A stretch of 5,860 nt of DNA from Sulfurimonas sp. (GTDB taxonomy: Bacteria; Campylobacterota; Campylobacteria; Campylobacterales; Sulfurimonadaceae), in NCBI GenBank assembly GCA_021107375.1, contig JAIOSY010000282.1, forward strand, positions 1-5,860. Direction: 5' to 3'. The translations under genes were made by a program, and so were the position numbers. Positions 1-5,466 of the stretch are shown piece by piece. Below the pieces are notes generated by a model that was given only the letters and a program-made list of their open reading frames with translations, searched no databases and was not told where the DNA came from. Positions within the stretch are counted from its first letter, which is position 1. The number at the start of each line of letters is the position of its first letter.

Positions 1-143
1 ATGGAGGACCTCAGAAGATAGGATACTATACTATAAAAGGTGCAGGAATGATAGATATAGATAATGAAAAAGATTTTTATTTAGCTCAGGCTGTTTTAAA
101 AATGCAAGATATTAAAGAAGAAAAAAAATATTATGAAGTCTGA
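1..143 (+). CDS. Acylneuraminate-type cytidylyltransferase, C-terminal fragment (5' end outside window)
   Basis: The reading frame beginning at base 3 is open from the window edge to a TGA at 141-143, giving about 46 residues. It contains GMIDIDNEKDFYLAQAVLK, which matches the C-terminal end of CMP-sugar (NeuA/CMP-nonulosonate) synthetases, where an I-D-I-D-T-E-x-D-F segment supplies the two aspartates that bind the catalytic metal, followed by a short helix. Family members activate sialic, legionaminic, pseudaminic or Kdo-type acids with CTP in the cytoplasm. The specific sugar cannot be read from this fragment. Its last 11 bases overlap the start of the cupin gene, so the two are probably translationally coupled in one operon. 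Seen: the open frame and the DxD segment. Inferred: family membership from a short tail, supported by the similar ending of the full-length cytidylyltransferase at 3873-4556. Confidence 0.7.
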   Translation, partial: GGPQKIGYYTIKGAGMIDIDNEKDFYLAQAVLKMQDIKEEKKYYEV

Positions 144-555
144 TGCAAATGTACCAAATATATTAAAAAATGATGGTGTCTCAAGCTCTATATTTGATAT
201 GGCAAATCAGGGGATTACTCATGTTCCAGATTTGATTGAGAAATATGGTAAAAAGCGATCTTGGTCACATACTTTGGTTGATACAGAGTCAAACTCTGCT
301 ACCCTAATATGTCAACTACCAGGTGAAGGAAATAGAAAACATTATCATCCTCATTGGAATGAGTGGTGGTTTATAATAGCTGGAACATGGCAGTGGGATA
401 TCGAAGATGAGATAAAAATTATTAAACAGGGTGATTTGGTTTTTATGCCGAAAAATAAAAAACATAAAATTACAGCTATTGGAGATGAGGCAGCAATAAG
501 AATAGCAGTTAGTAGATATGATGTTGATCATGTCTATGATAAAGAGGACTATTAG
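133..555 (+). CDS. Small single-domain cupin, probable metal enzyme
   Basis: A 140-residue protein that is one cupin beta-barrel. Motif 1 is complete: G64-x5-H70-x-H72-x4-E77-x6-G84. Motif 2 is recognisable as G100-x5-P106-x4-H111. The usual metal ligands (His70, His72, Glu77, His111) are therefore all present, so an active metal site is likely. Trp-rich residues around 75-88 (HWNEWW, then WQW) could line a sugar or aromatic pocket. No signal peptide or membrane segment is seen, so it should act in the cytoplasm. Cupins of this size include epimerases, isomerases, dioxygenases and lyases, and I cannot choose among them. The start at 133 overlaps the preceding cytidylyltransferase by 11 bp, and the stop TAG shares one base with the GTG of the methyltransferase. 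This places it in a sugar-acid activation and tailoring operon. A modification of the sugar or its acyl donor is a reasonable inference. Confidence 0.82.
   Translation: MKSDANVPNILKNDGVSSSIFDMANQGITHVPDLIEKYGKKRSWSHTLVDTESNSATLICQLPGEGNRKHYHPHWNEWWFIIAGTWQWDIEDEIKIIKQGDLVFMPKNKKHKITAIGDEAAIRIAVSRYDVDHVYDKEDY
543..547 (+). promoter_or_regulatory. Ribosome binding site of the methyltransferase gene
   Basis: AGAGG lies seven bases before a GTG at 555 and inside the end of the cupin gene. It supports the non-ATG start, which overlaps the cupin stop as TAGTG, and suggests termination-reinitiation coupling of the two genes. Confidence 0.5.
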
Positions 556-1517
556 TGAATCTTGAGAGTCTCAAATCTAAGCCACTCTATCTATCTCCCA
601 AAAATGATATTACAGAATCTTTATTAAGTGAACTTAATTTACAAAATATTAGTATAAAAGGTTTTATTGATAGTTTTAAAGAGGGTAATGATATATTTAA
701 AAAAGATATTATTTGTAATGATGATTATCTTGTAGTTTATAGTCCTAATTATTGGCAAGAGATAATAGAAGATATAAATAGTAAAAATATTTATATTTTA
801 AGTATAGTAAACAGTGAATATATATTTACTAAATTAGATGAATTTAATGGTTATAAAAAAGAAAAAGTTATTGATTTTAATACTTTGGAGGCACAAAAGA
901 AATTTTGGGCTAATCAATTAAAGTCATATATTGAACAAAATCAAGATTTAGATAAAGAAGAGTATGGATATTCTTGGGGAGATCCAGAAAATCAAAATGA
1001 TACACTTGGTAACTATCTTTCTATTAATAATAAATTACAAAGTAAAATAAATTCTCAAACAACTATTTTAGAGCTTGGAACACTGGGTGGTAAATGGACA
1101 AAATATATGTTAAATGCAAAAAAAATAATTTGTGTTGATATAAATGATGTTTTTATTAAAGCAATAAATCATAGATATAGTACACACTTAGATAAGTTTG
1201 AATTTTATATATCTGATGGAGATGAGTTGAGTGGCATAAAGTCAAATAGTGTAGATTTGGTGTTTTGCATAGATACTTTAGTGAGAGTTGAAAAAAATGC
1301 TATTTTTAATTACTTAAAAGAGATAAGTAGAGTTCTTAGCGAAAAAGGTGAAGCAATTATACATCTACCAAATAGTGATATAGAAGATTGCAGAAATAGA
1401 GATTTTATAGACTTAAATACCAGAGAGATAAATGAGCAAGCAGCTAAATATTTTTCCTCTTTCGAGATAAATTTTACCACTATTGTTCATGGAATATTAC
1501 TATATGTTAAGAGATAA
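555..1517 (+). CDS. Class I SAM-dependent methyltransferase with extra N-terminal module
   Basis: A 320-residue protein starting at GTG. Two parts are visible. Residues about 9-108 form an alpha/beta module (GFID at 36-39, YSPNY at 62-66, KNIYIL at 77-82) that aligns without gaps with the N-terminus of the neighbouring DUF115 protein. It resembles small Rossmann-like nucleotide-sugar-binding half-domains. Residues about 110-320 are a class I methyltransferase: motif I ILELGTLGGKW (171-181) is the SAM-binding loop, VD (194-195) fits the acidic residue at the end of strand beta2, D221 lies in SDGD, and SVDLVFCIDTL (232-242) is the motif IV region. The YGYSWGDPE stretch (137-145) precedes the fold. 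The acceptor is unknown; a sugar of the local glycan pathway is the simplest inference from the neighbours. It sits 6 bp upstream of the aminotransferase. No membrane segment is seen. The fold call is firm, the substrate is not known. Confidence 0.82.
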   Translation: MNLESLKSKPLYLSPKNDITESLLSELNLQNISIKGFIDSFKEGNDIFKKDIICNDDYLVVYSPNYWQEIIEDINSKNIYILSIVNSEYIFTKLDEFNGYKKEKVIDFNTLEAQKKFWANQLKSYIEQNQDLDKEEYGYSWGDPENQNDTLGNYLSINNKLQSKINSQTTILELGTLGGKWTKYMLNAKKIICVDINDVFIKAINHRYSTHLDKFEFYISDGDELSGIKSNSVDLVFCIDTLVRVEKNAIFNYLKEISRVLSEKGEAIIHLPNSDIEDCRNRDFIDLNTREINEQAAKYFSSFEINFTTIVHGILLYVKR

Positions 1518-1523
1518 ATTGAT

Positions 1524-2657
1524 ATGAAATATGTTTTACCTTTGATTATAGATTTTAAAAAATCACATAACTCTTTTTTAGTAGATAAAAATAGTTCTGA
1601 GGAATATTTAGATTTTTTTAATATGTACTCAGCTTTACCACTTGGATATAATCATCCAATATTTGGTGATGATTTTAAAAATAAAATAGAAGAGATTTCT
1701 TATATTAGAATGGCTAATAATGTTTGTAAAAGTGAGGAGTTGCTTGAGTTTATAGATATTTTTAAAGAGTACACATTTAGTGATAATTTTCATTTTACAT
1801 GCACTGGTGCATTGGCTATAGAATCTGCGATAAAAACAGCTATGGAGTATAAAAAATCTTCAAATCCATTAATTATTAGTGTGAAAAATTCTTTTCATGG
1901 TGTAAATAGTTGGGGATTTACAACAAGTAGAGTTGGAGTAACAGCAAAAAGAATGGAGTTCTTTCCACAAAATAACTGGATTGATTTAACATTAGATGAA
2001 ATTATAAAATATTTAGAAAATGAAAATTTAAATACATTAACTGCAATCATAATTGAACCTATTCAAGCAACTAATGGTGATATATATTTAGACATTCAAA
2101 AGCTTAAAAAGATTAGAGAATTGACTTTACAAAAAGATATCTGTTTTATTTGGGATGAGATTCAAACTGGTTTTGGTACTACGGGTAAGATGTGGTACTA
2201 TGAACATTTAAATATAGTTCCAGATATCTTAGTATTTGGTAAAAAGTCTCAGGTTTGTGGAATAGTTATGGATGATAAATATATAGAAATTCTAAATAGT
2301 CCTTATCAAAAACTTGATGTTACATTTGATGGTGAGTTAATAGATGTAGTTAGAGCAAATTATATTTTAAAGGCGTTTAAAAAGTATAATATTTTAGAAG
2401 ATGTAAATAAATATTCCCAATATATTAAAAAGAATTTAGAAACTATATTTTTAAATTATAGATCTATAGGTTATTTGATAGCTTTTGATTTTCAAACAAT
2501 GGATAAGAGAGATGAGTTCGTAAAAAAATGTTTTGAAAATAAATTACTTGTAAATAAAGCTGGAAATTATACTATAAGATTGAGACCAACCTTATCTGTA
2601 ACAAAAGAGGAGATAGATCTGTTTTTACAGATAGTTAAAAAAGTGAATCTAAATTAA
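1524..2657 (+). CDS. Class III PLP aminotransferase, related to L-lysine 6-aminotransferase
   Basis: A 377-residue cytoplasmic fold-type I aminotransferase. The phosphate-binding loop is near TGALAIESA (94-102), FHG is at 124-126, and D211 of WDEIQTG binds the pyridine nitrogen. K240 in FGKKSQVCG (238-246) is the predicted Schiff-base lysine, T267 of VTFDGE matches the TWGGN phosphate contact, and RLRP (352-355) fits the substrate-carboxylate arginine. FGKKxQVCG, 'DxVRAxxIL' and the C-terminal 'T(I/V)R(L/F)RPxLxV' pattern closely follow actinobacterial lysine 6-aminotransferase as I remember it, more than glutamate-semialdehyde aminomutase. It is shorter than that family (about 450 residues), mainly at the N-terminus and in a middle insertion. 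Residues tied to lysine recognition appear changed (V127, T183), so lysine may not be its substrate. It follows the methyltransferase by 6 bp, with AAGAGA as a plausible ribosome site. Its last 23 bp are antisense to the DUF115 gene end. A role in aminating a sugar or an acyl precursor is inference. Confidence 0.82.
   Translation: MKYVLPLIIDFKKSHNSFLVDKNSSEEYLDFFNMYSALPLGYNHPIFGDDFKNKIEEISYIRMANNVCKSEELLEFIDIFKEYTFSDNFHFTCTGALAIESAIKTAMEYKKSSNPLIISVKNSFHGVNSWGFTTSRVGVTAKRMEFFPQNNWIDLTLDEIIKYLENENLNTLTAIIIEPIQATNGDIYLDIQKLKKIRELTLQKDICFIWDEIQTGFGTTGKMWYYEHLNIVPDILVFGKKSQVCGIVMDDKYIEILNSPYQKLDVTFDGELIDVVRANYILKAFKKYNILEDVNKYSQYIKKNLETIFLNYRSIGYLIAFDFQTMDKRDEFVKKCFENKLLVNKAGNYTIRLRPTLSVTKEEIDLFLQIVKKVNLN
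2617..2632 (-). terminator. Small perfect inverted repeat just past the DUF115 stop, possible weak terminator
   Basis: ATCTGT-TTTT-ACAGAT forms a 6-bp perfect stem with a 4-base loop inside the end of the aminotransferase gene. Read on the minus strand it begins two bases after the DUF115 stop codon and is followed by the pyrimidine-rich CTATCTCCTCTTTTG. The stem is short and AT-rich and the T-run is imperfect, so termination is only a possibility. On the plus strand it is followed by A-rich sequence and would not terminate. Confidence 0.25.
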
Positions 2658-3777
2658 TTTTATCAAAAATATCTAGTTTAGATACTCTTGATGCATTATA
2701 GATTTTTATATTATTTTTGTCTGCAAATTTTTTAGCACTTAAAAAGGCTTGCTTCTGCTTTTCAACACTAGGCTCTCCCCATAAATCACCCTTTTTTCTG
2801 TAATCTTTATGAAAGTGATTATTCTCTTGTTGATGGTATATTGTAATTTTATCATTATACTCATTGGGGATACTATAGTTAAAGTCTACACCTATGAGAT
2901 ATATCTCCTTTATTCCCATGAATAAAGCAATTTGCAACATACTATAAGTAACACTTGCCCCTGGATATATACCCGTTAGTAAGTTGTTTGAGCATTCAAA
3001 TAGGTTTTCTTCTTTATTTGGTATAAGTGGATAGTAAATAGCATCTTTAATGATATCATGCTCTTTTATATGTTTAAATGGCAGTAGTTTAATAGAATCA
3101 GATAAATTTTTAATCTCATTGTAGTATTCATTTATATCTAGACTATCTTCAACGCTATAATATGTAGGTCTCCAAGTGGTTTCATCATAGGCTAAAAATA
3201 TTTTATTTGAGGCAAATGTAATATCACCTTTTAGTTTATTTAAGTCATCAATAGTTAGACTTGGTCCATTACCAATTATAAAAGCTCTTTGATTTTTATG
3301 AATACTTTTTAATTTTTTTAATTTTATCTCATTTGAATGTAATGTTATATTAAATTTATTTAGGCTTGTTAGCCTAGTTTTATATAATAAATTTAGATAA
3401 AAATTTATTACTTTTTCTTGAATGGTTTCTTTTAATAGAAATAAACTATTTAAAGGAAGAGCAAGATAACCATTTTTTCTTTTATTATGTAGTATATATA
3501 AGTTTTTCTTTGGTAATTGTTTTAGTATCTCATTTTGATAATTAGGACTATATAAAAAGATATAGTCATACTCTTTTATACTAGAGGGTTTAATGATATT
3601 TTTACCAGTTTTAAAATTATCTATGAAGTTAATTGATTTTGGACTTTGTTTTATAAATTCATTAGCGATGACTTCAGTAACATAGTTAAGTGGGACAAAG
3701 TAGATGTTTTTATTTTCTATGTCAATTTTACTGAGACTATCAGAGAGATTAACAGCATGTCTACCGATATTAAACAT
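2635..3777 (-). CDS. DUF115 / MptE-like protein (PF01973), putative nonulosonate glycosyltransferase
   Basis: A 380-residue protein. Residues 23-126 are the N-terminal module shared with the methyltransferase at 555-1517. Residues about 160-370 are the DUF115 core: FIIGNGPSL (166-174), FASNKIF (188-194), TYYSVED (205-211), GASVTYSM then MGIKEIYLIGVDF (273-299), NHFHKDYRK (320-328) and NIKIYNAS (356-363). Databases often name this family after archaeal 6-hydroxymethylpterin diphosphokinase, but in Campylobacterota it occurs in glycan and flagellin-modification loci. GNGPSL, the KEIYLxGxDF strand and a following histidine also occur, in that order, in GT42 sialyltransferases, so transfer of a CMP-activated acid sugar is a fair inference. 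There is no signal peptide or membrane helix. The start is supported by TAAGGA seven bases upstream. It converges on the aminotransferase with a 23-bp overlap and is divergent from the second cytidylyltransferase. A partial paralogue lies at 5434-5860. Confidence 0.82.
   Translation of the reverse strand: MFNIGRHAVNLSDSLSKIDIENKNIYFVPLNYVTEVIANEFIKQSPKSINFIDNFKTGKNIIKPSSIKEYDYIFLYSPNYQNEILKQLPKKNLYILHNKRKNGYLALPLNSLFLLKETIQEKVINFYLNLLYKTRLTSLNKFNITLHSNEIKLKKLKSIHKNQRAFIIGNGPSLTIDDLNKLKGDITFASNKIFLAYDETTWRPTYYSVEDSLDINEYYNEIKNLSDSIKLLPFKHIKEHDIIKDAIYYPLIPNKEENLFECSNNLLTGIYPGASVTYSMLQIALFMGIKEIYLIGVDFNYSIPNEYNDKITIYHQQENNHFHKDYRKKGDLWGEPSVEKQKQAFLSAKKFADKNNIKIYNASRVSKLDIFDKINLDSLF
2656..2705 (+). 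repeat. Copy 1 of a diverged direct repeat (DUF115 gene 3' end)
   Basis: This stretch, beginning AATTTTATCAAAA and containing CTAGTTTAGATA, matches 5446-5495 at 44 of 50 bases without gaps. It encodes the C-terminal residues of the DUF115 protein on the minus strand and begins over the stop codon of the aminotransferase. Paralogy of the two DUF115 genes explains it, though it also offers a homology tract for recombination. Confidence 0.7.
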
Positions 3778-3784
3778 TCTGCAA

Positions 3785-3790
3785 TCCTTA
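3785..3790 (-). promoter_or_regulatory. Ribosome binding site of the DUF115 gene
   Basis: Read on the minus strand this is TAAGGA, seven bases before the ATG at 3777. It is a good Shine-Dalgarno match and supports that start. Confidence 0.55.
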
Positions 3791-3856
3791 TATTATTAGT
3801 TTATTTTACAATAAGGTATTTTATCATACACTTCATATATTCCATTATTTATTATA

Positions 3857-3865
3857 AGAGAGAAG
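3857..3865 (+). promoter_or_regulatory. Ribosome binding site of the second cytidylyltransferase
   Basis: The purine run AGAGAGAAG ends seven bases before a GTG at 3873. It supports the GTG start, which gives the conserved N-terminal strand leading into the IPARENSK loop at the usual distance. Confidence 0.5.
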
Positions 3866-3872
3866 CATTAAA

Positions 3873-4556
3873 GTGAAAAATTTAGGGAAAATAGTACTTC
3901 ATATACCTGCTAGAGAAAATAGTAAAAGAGTTCCTCATAAAAATATAAGAATTATGAATGGATATCCAATGATATCCTATGCTATACAAAATGCTATTGA
4001 TTCTGATGTAACTAAAAATATTTATGTAAATACTGATTCTGATGAGATAGAACATTATGTAAAAAATAATTTTGATATAAAAGTATATAAACGGGAATCT
4101 TCTCTTGCTAATGATAAAGCTACGAGTGATCAATTTAATCATGACATAATAGATAGATTAAAACCAGATACACTTATTATGATAAATCCAGTCTGTCCCC
4201 TTATCTTGCCAAGCGATATAAAAGAAGCTTTAGATTTATATAAAAAAAGTAATTGTGATACTTTAATATCTGCCAGCAAGACTCAGATGCAAACTTTTTG
4301 TGATTTACAAGCAGTTAATATAAATTTGAATGAAGAGTTAGCGCCAAGTCAGGAAAATAAGGTTGTACATGTTCTAAACTGGGCAATAACTATATGGAAT
4401 GCCAAGCTATTTGATGAGAGAATGAATAAACAAGGTTTTGCATCTATGGGAGAGGATAGATTACTTTTTGAATTAGATCATATTAGAGGTATTAAAGTAA
4501 GTGAAGAAGAGGATTTTATTTTTGCAGAAAAAATTTTAAAGATAAATGAAAAGTAA
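3873..4556 (+). CDS. CMP-sugar synthetase-like cytidylyltransferase, divergent
   Basis: A 227-residue, full-length member of the acylneuraminate/Kdo cytidylyltransferase family, which transfers CMP from CTP to an acid sugar in the cytoplasm. The nucleotide-binding loop IPARENSKRVPHKN (11-24) matches the family pattern PAR-x-x-SK-x-x-P-x-KN. VNTDSDEI (52-59) matches the 'STDSxEI' strand, SSLANDKATSD (76-86) the following loop, and MINPVCPLI (103-111) the 'LxPTSPLR' segment. At the C-terminus IKVSEEEDF (207-215) stands where IDIDxExDF is expected, so the two metal-binding aspartates are replaced by K208 and S210. The homologue at the window start keeps both. Activity may be altered, or metal may be bound by other acids nearby (E211-D214). 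It starts at GTG behind AGAGAGAAG and overlaps the SGNH gene by 11 bp. The sugar substrate is unknown; loss of classical activity is possible. Confidence 0.82.
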   Translation: MKNLGKIVLHIPARENSKRVPHKNIRIMNGYPMISYAIQNAIDSDVTKNIYVNTDSDEIEHYVKNNFDIKVYKRESSLANDKATSDQFNHDIIDRLKPDTLIMINPVCPLILPSDIKEALDLYKKSNCDTLISASKTQMQTFCDLQAVNINLNEELAPSQENKVVHVLNWAITIWNAKLFDERMNKQGFASMGEDRLLFELDHIRGIKVSEEEDFIFAEKILKINEK

Positions 4557-5466
4557 TATAAATTTCCAAAATCCATTTAATGCTAGAAAGTGGTTGAAAT
4601 TACTTAAGGCAGATGAAAATTATGGAATGACCTTTTATCCAAATTTAAATATATCTAAAAAAAATTTAGGGTTTTCATTTAAATCAAATAAGTATGGTTT
4701 AAGAGGAGTTGCTAATAGTTCATCTGATACTGTAATATGTGGTACATCATATGCGATGGGTTTATCTGTAAATAATGGTGAAAACTGGTATGAAATAGAG
4801 GATAGATTCAGGGATTCTTTTAATATAGCGATGCCAGTTGCACCTAGAAATCATTTAGCAGTATTAGATGATTTTTATGAAGGTGATTTTAAACATTTAA
4901 TTTATGTATATCATCCAAATATATGGATTACGGCAAAGCTACATGAAAGGGCTATTTCAAATAAAAATAATATATTTAAAGAAGCTAATTGGAAAACTGA
5001 TTTTATATCTGTTTTAAAGATGTATATAAAATGGAGATACTCTAATTTTAAAAAAAAGCTTTTTAATAAAGAGTTGTATTATCAAAATAATAATACTAAA
5101 TATTTTTTTAATCCAAATTACGCTTATCTTGATTTTGAAACAAATAAAATATTTGTAAAGTCTCAAATAGATATATTAAATAAACTATTTTCAAAATTTG
5201 AAAATGTAACTATTGTAAGAGTTCCCATAAAAGAAGAAGTGATTTTTAAAAAAACATACAATTATGAATTGAAAAATTTATCTTGTAATTTTAATGAAAT
5301 GTGGAATTTTTTTGTTCAAAATATAGAAGATAATAATAAAACTATATCTCTTAGCGATAAATTTGAGATAGATGATTATTTAGCATCTGATACACATTGG
5401 TCGGTAAAAGGAAACAAAGTATTTTCAGATATATTAAAAGATAGAAATTTTATCAAAAGTTTCTAG
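4546..5466 (+). CDS. SGNH-fold (AlgX/AlgJ-like) hydrolase or acyltransferase
   Basis: A 306-residue protein with the layout of SGNH/GDSL enzymes. The nucleophile block is VICGTSYAMGLSVNNGENW (63-81), with S68 as predicted nucleophile and Thr in place of the Asp of GDS. The C-terminal block is SDTHWSVKGN (281-290), giving D282 and H284 as the Asp-His pair, as in 'DxHW(T/S)xxG' AlgJ/AlgX-like proteins. NKYGLRG (48-54) resembles the 'NxxGfRG' segment that often precedes the nucleophile. Such proteins add or remove O-acetyl (or other acyl) groups on glycans. Unlike AlgX it has no signal peptide or membrane helix, so a cytoplasmic action on an activated sugar or precursor is more likely. It overlaps the cytidylyltransferase by 11 bp and its own last 33 bp are antisense to the second DUF115 gene. 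The fold assignment is fairly secure; reaction and substrate are inferred from context only. Confidence 0.72.
   Translation: MKSNINFQNPFNARKWLKLLKADENYGMTFYPNLNISKKNLGFSFKSNKYGLRGVANSSSDTVICGTSYAMGLSVNNGENWYEIEDRFRDSFNIAMPVAPRNHLAVLDDFYEGDFKHLIYVYHPNIWITAKLHERAISNKNNIFKEANWKTDFISVLKMYIKWRYSNFKKKLFNKELYYQNNNTKYFFNPNYAYLDFETNKIFVKSQIDILNKLFSKFENVTIVRVPIKEEVIFKKTYNYELKNLSCNFNEMWNFFVQNIEDNNKTISLSDKFEIDDYLASDTHWSVKGNKVFSDILKDRNFIKSF

Larger units (their letters stand above)
3778..3872. promoter_or_regulatory. Divergent intergenic promoter region
   Basis: This 95-bp gap is the only substantial non-coding stretch in the window and separates the DUF115 gene (-) from the second cytidylyltransferase (+), so both need a start signal here. 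For the minus strand, a perfect TATAAT (complement of 3851-3856) lies 17 bases from TTTTCA (complement of 3874-3879, four of six matches to TTGACA), with a TAAGGA ribosome site just before the ATG. For the plus strand, TATATT (3836-3841) or TATCAT (3822-3827) are possible -10 boxes without a clear -35, which is common in Campylobacterota. I see no operator palindrome or riboswitch. Confidence 0.4.

Noticed and set aside
316..531. Minus-strand frame of 71 residues
   Set aside because: Lies wholly antisense within the cupin gene, whose motif residues are intact; composition is typical of an AT-rich shadow frame.
2635..3777. Pterin (6-hydroxymethylpterin) diphosphokinase function for the DUF115 protein
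   Set aside because: The name comes from an archaeal relative. The context here is CMP-sugar synthesis and glycan tailoring with no folate or pterin genes, and the motifs fit a sialyltransferase-like reading better.
3646..3876. Plus-strand frame of 76 residues with a hydrophobic C-terminal half, ending in a GTGA overlap with the second cytidylyltransferase start
   Set aside because: More than half is antisense to the well-supported DUF115 gene, and the rest is AT-rich intergenic DNA that naturally reads as Ile/Tyr/Phe. There is no conserved motif and no convincing ribosome site.
3882..4142. Minus-strand frame of 86 residues rich in Ile, Tyr and Phe
   Set aside because: Antisense to the N-terminal catalytic loop region of the cytidylyltransferase; hydrophobicity follows from the AT-rich complement, not from a membrane protein.
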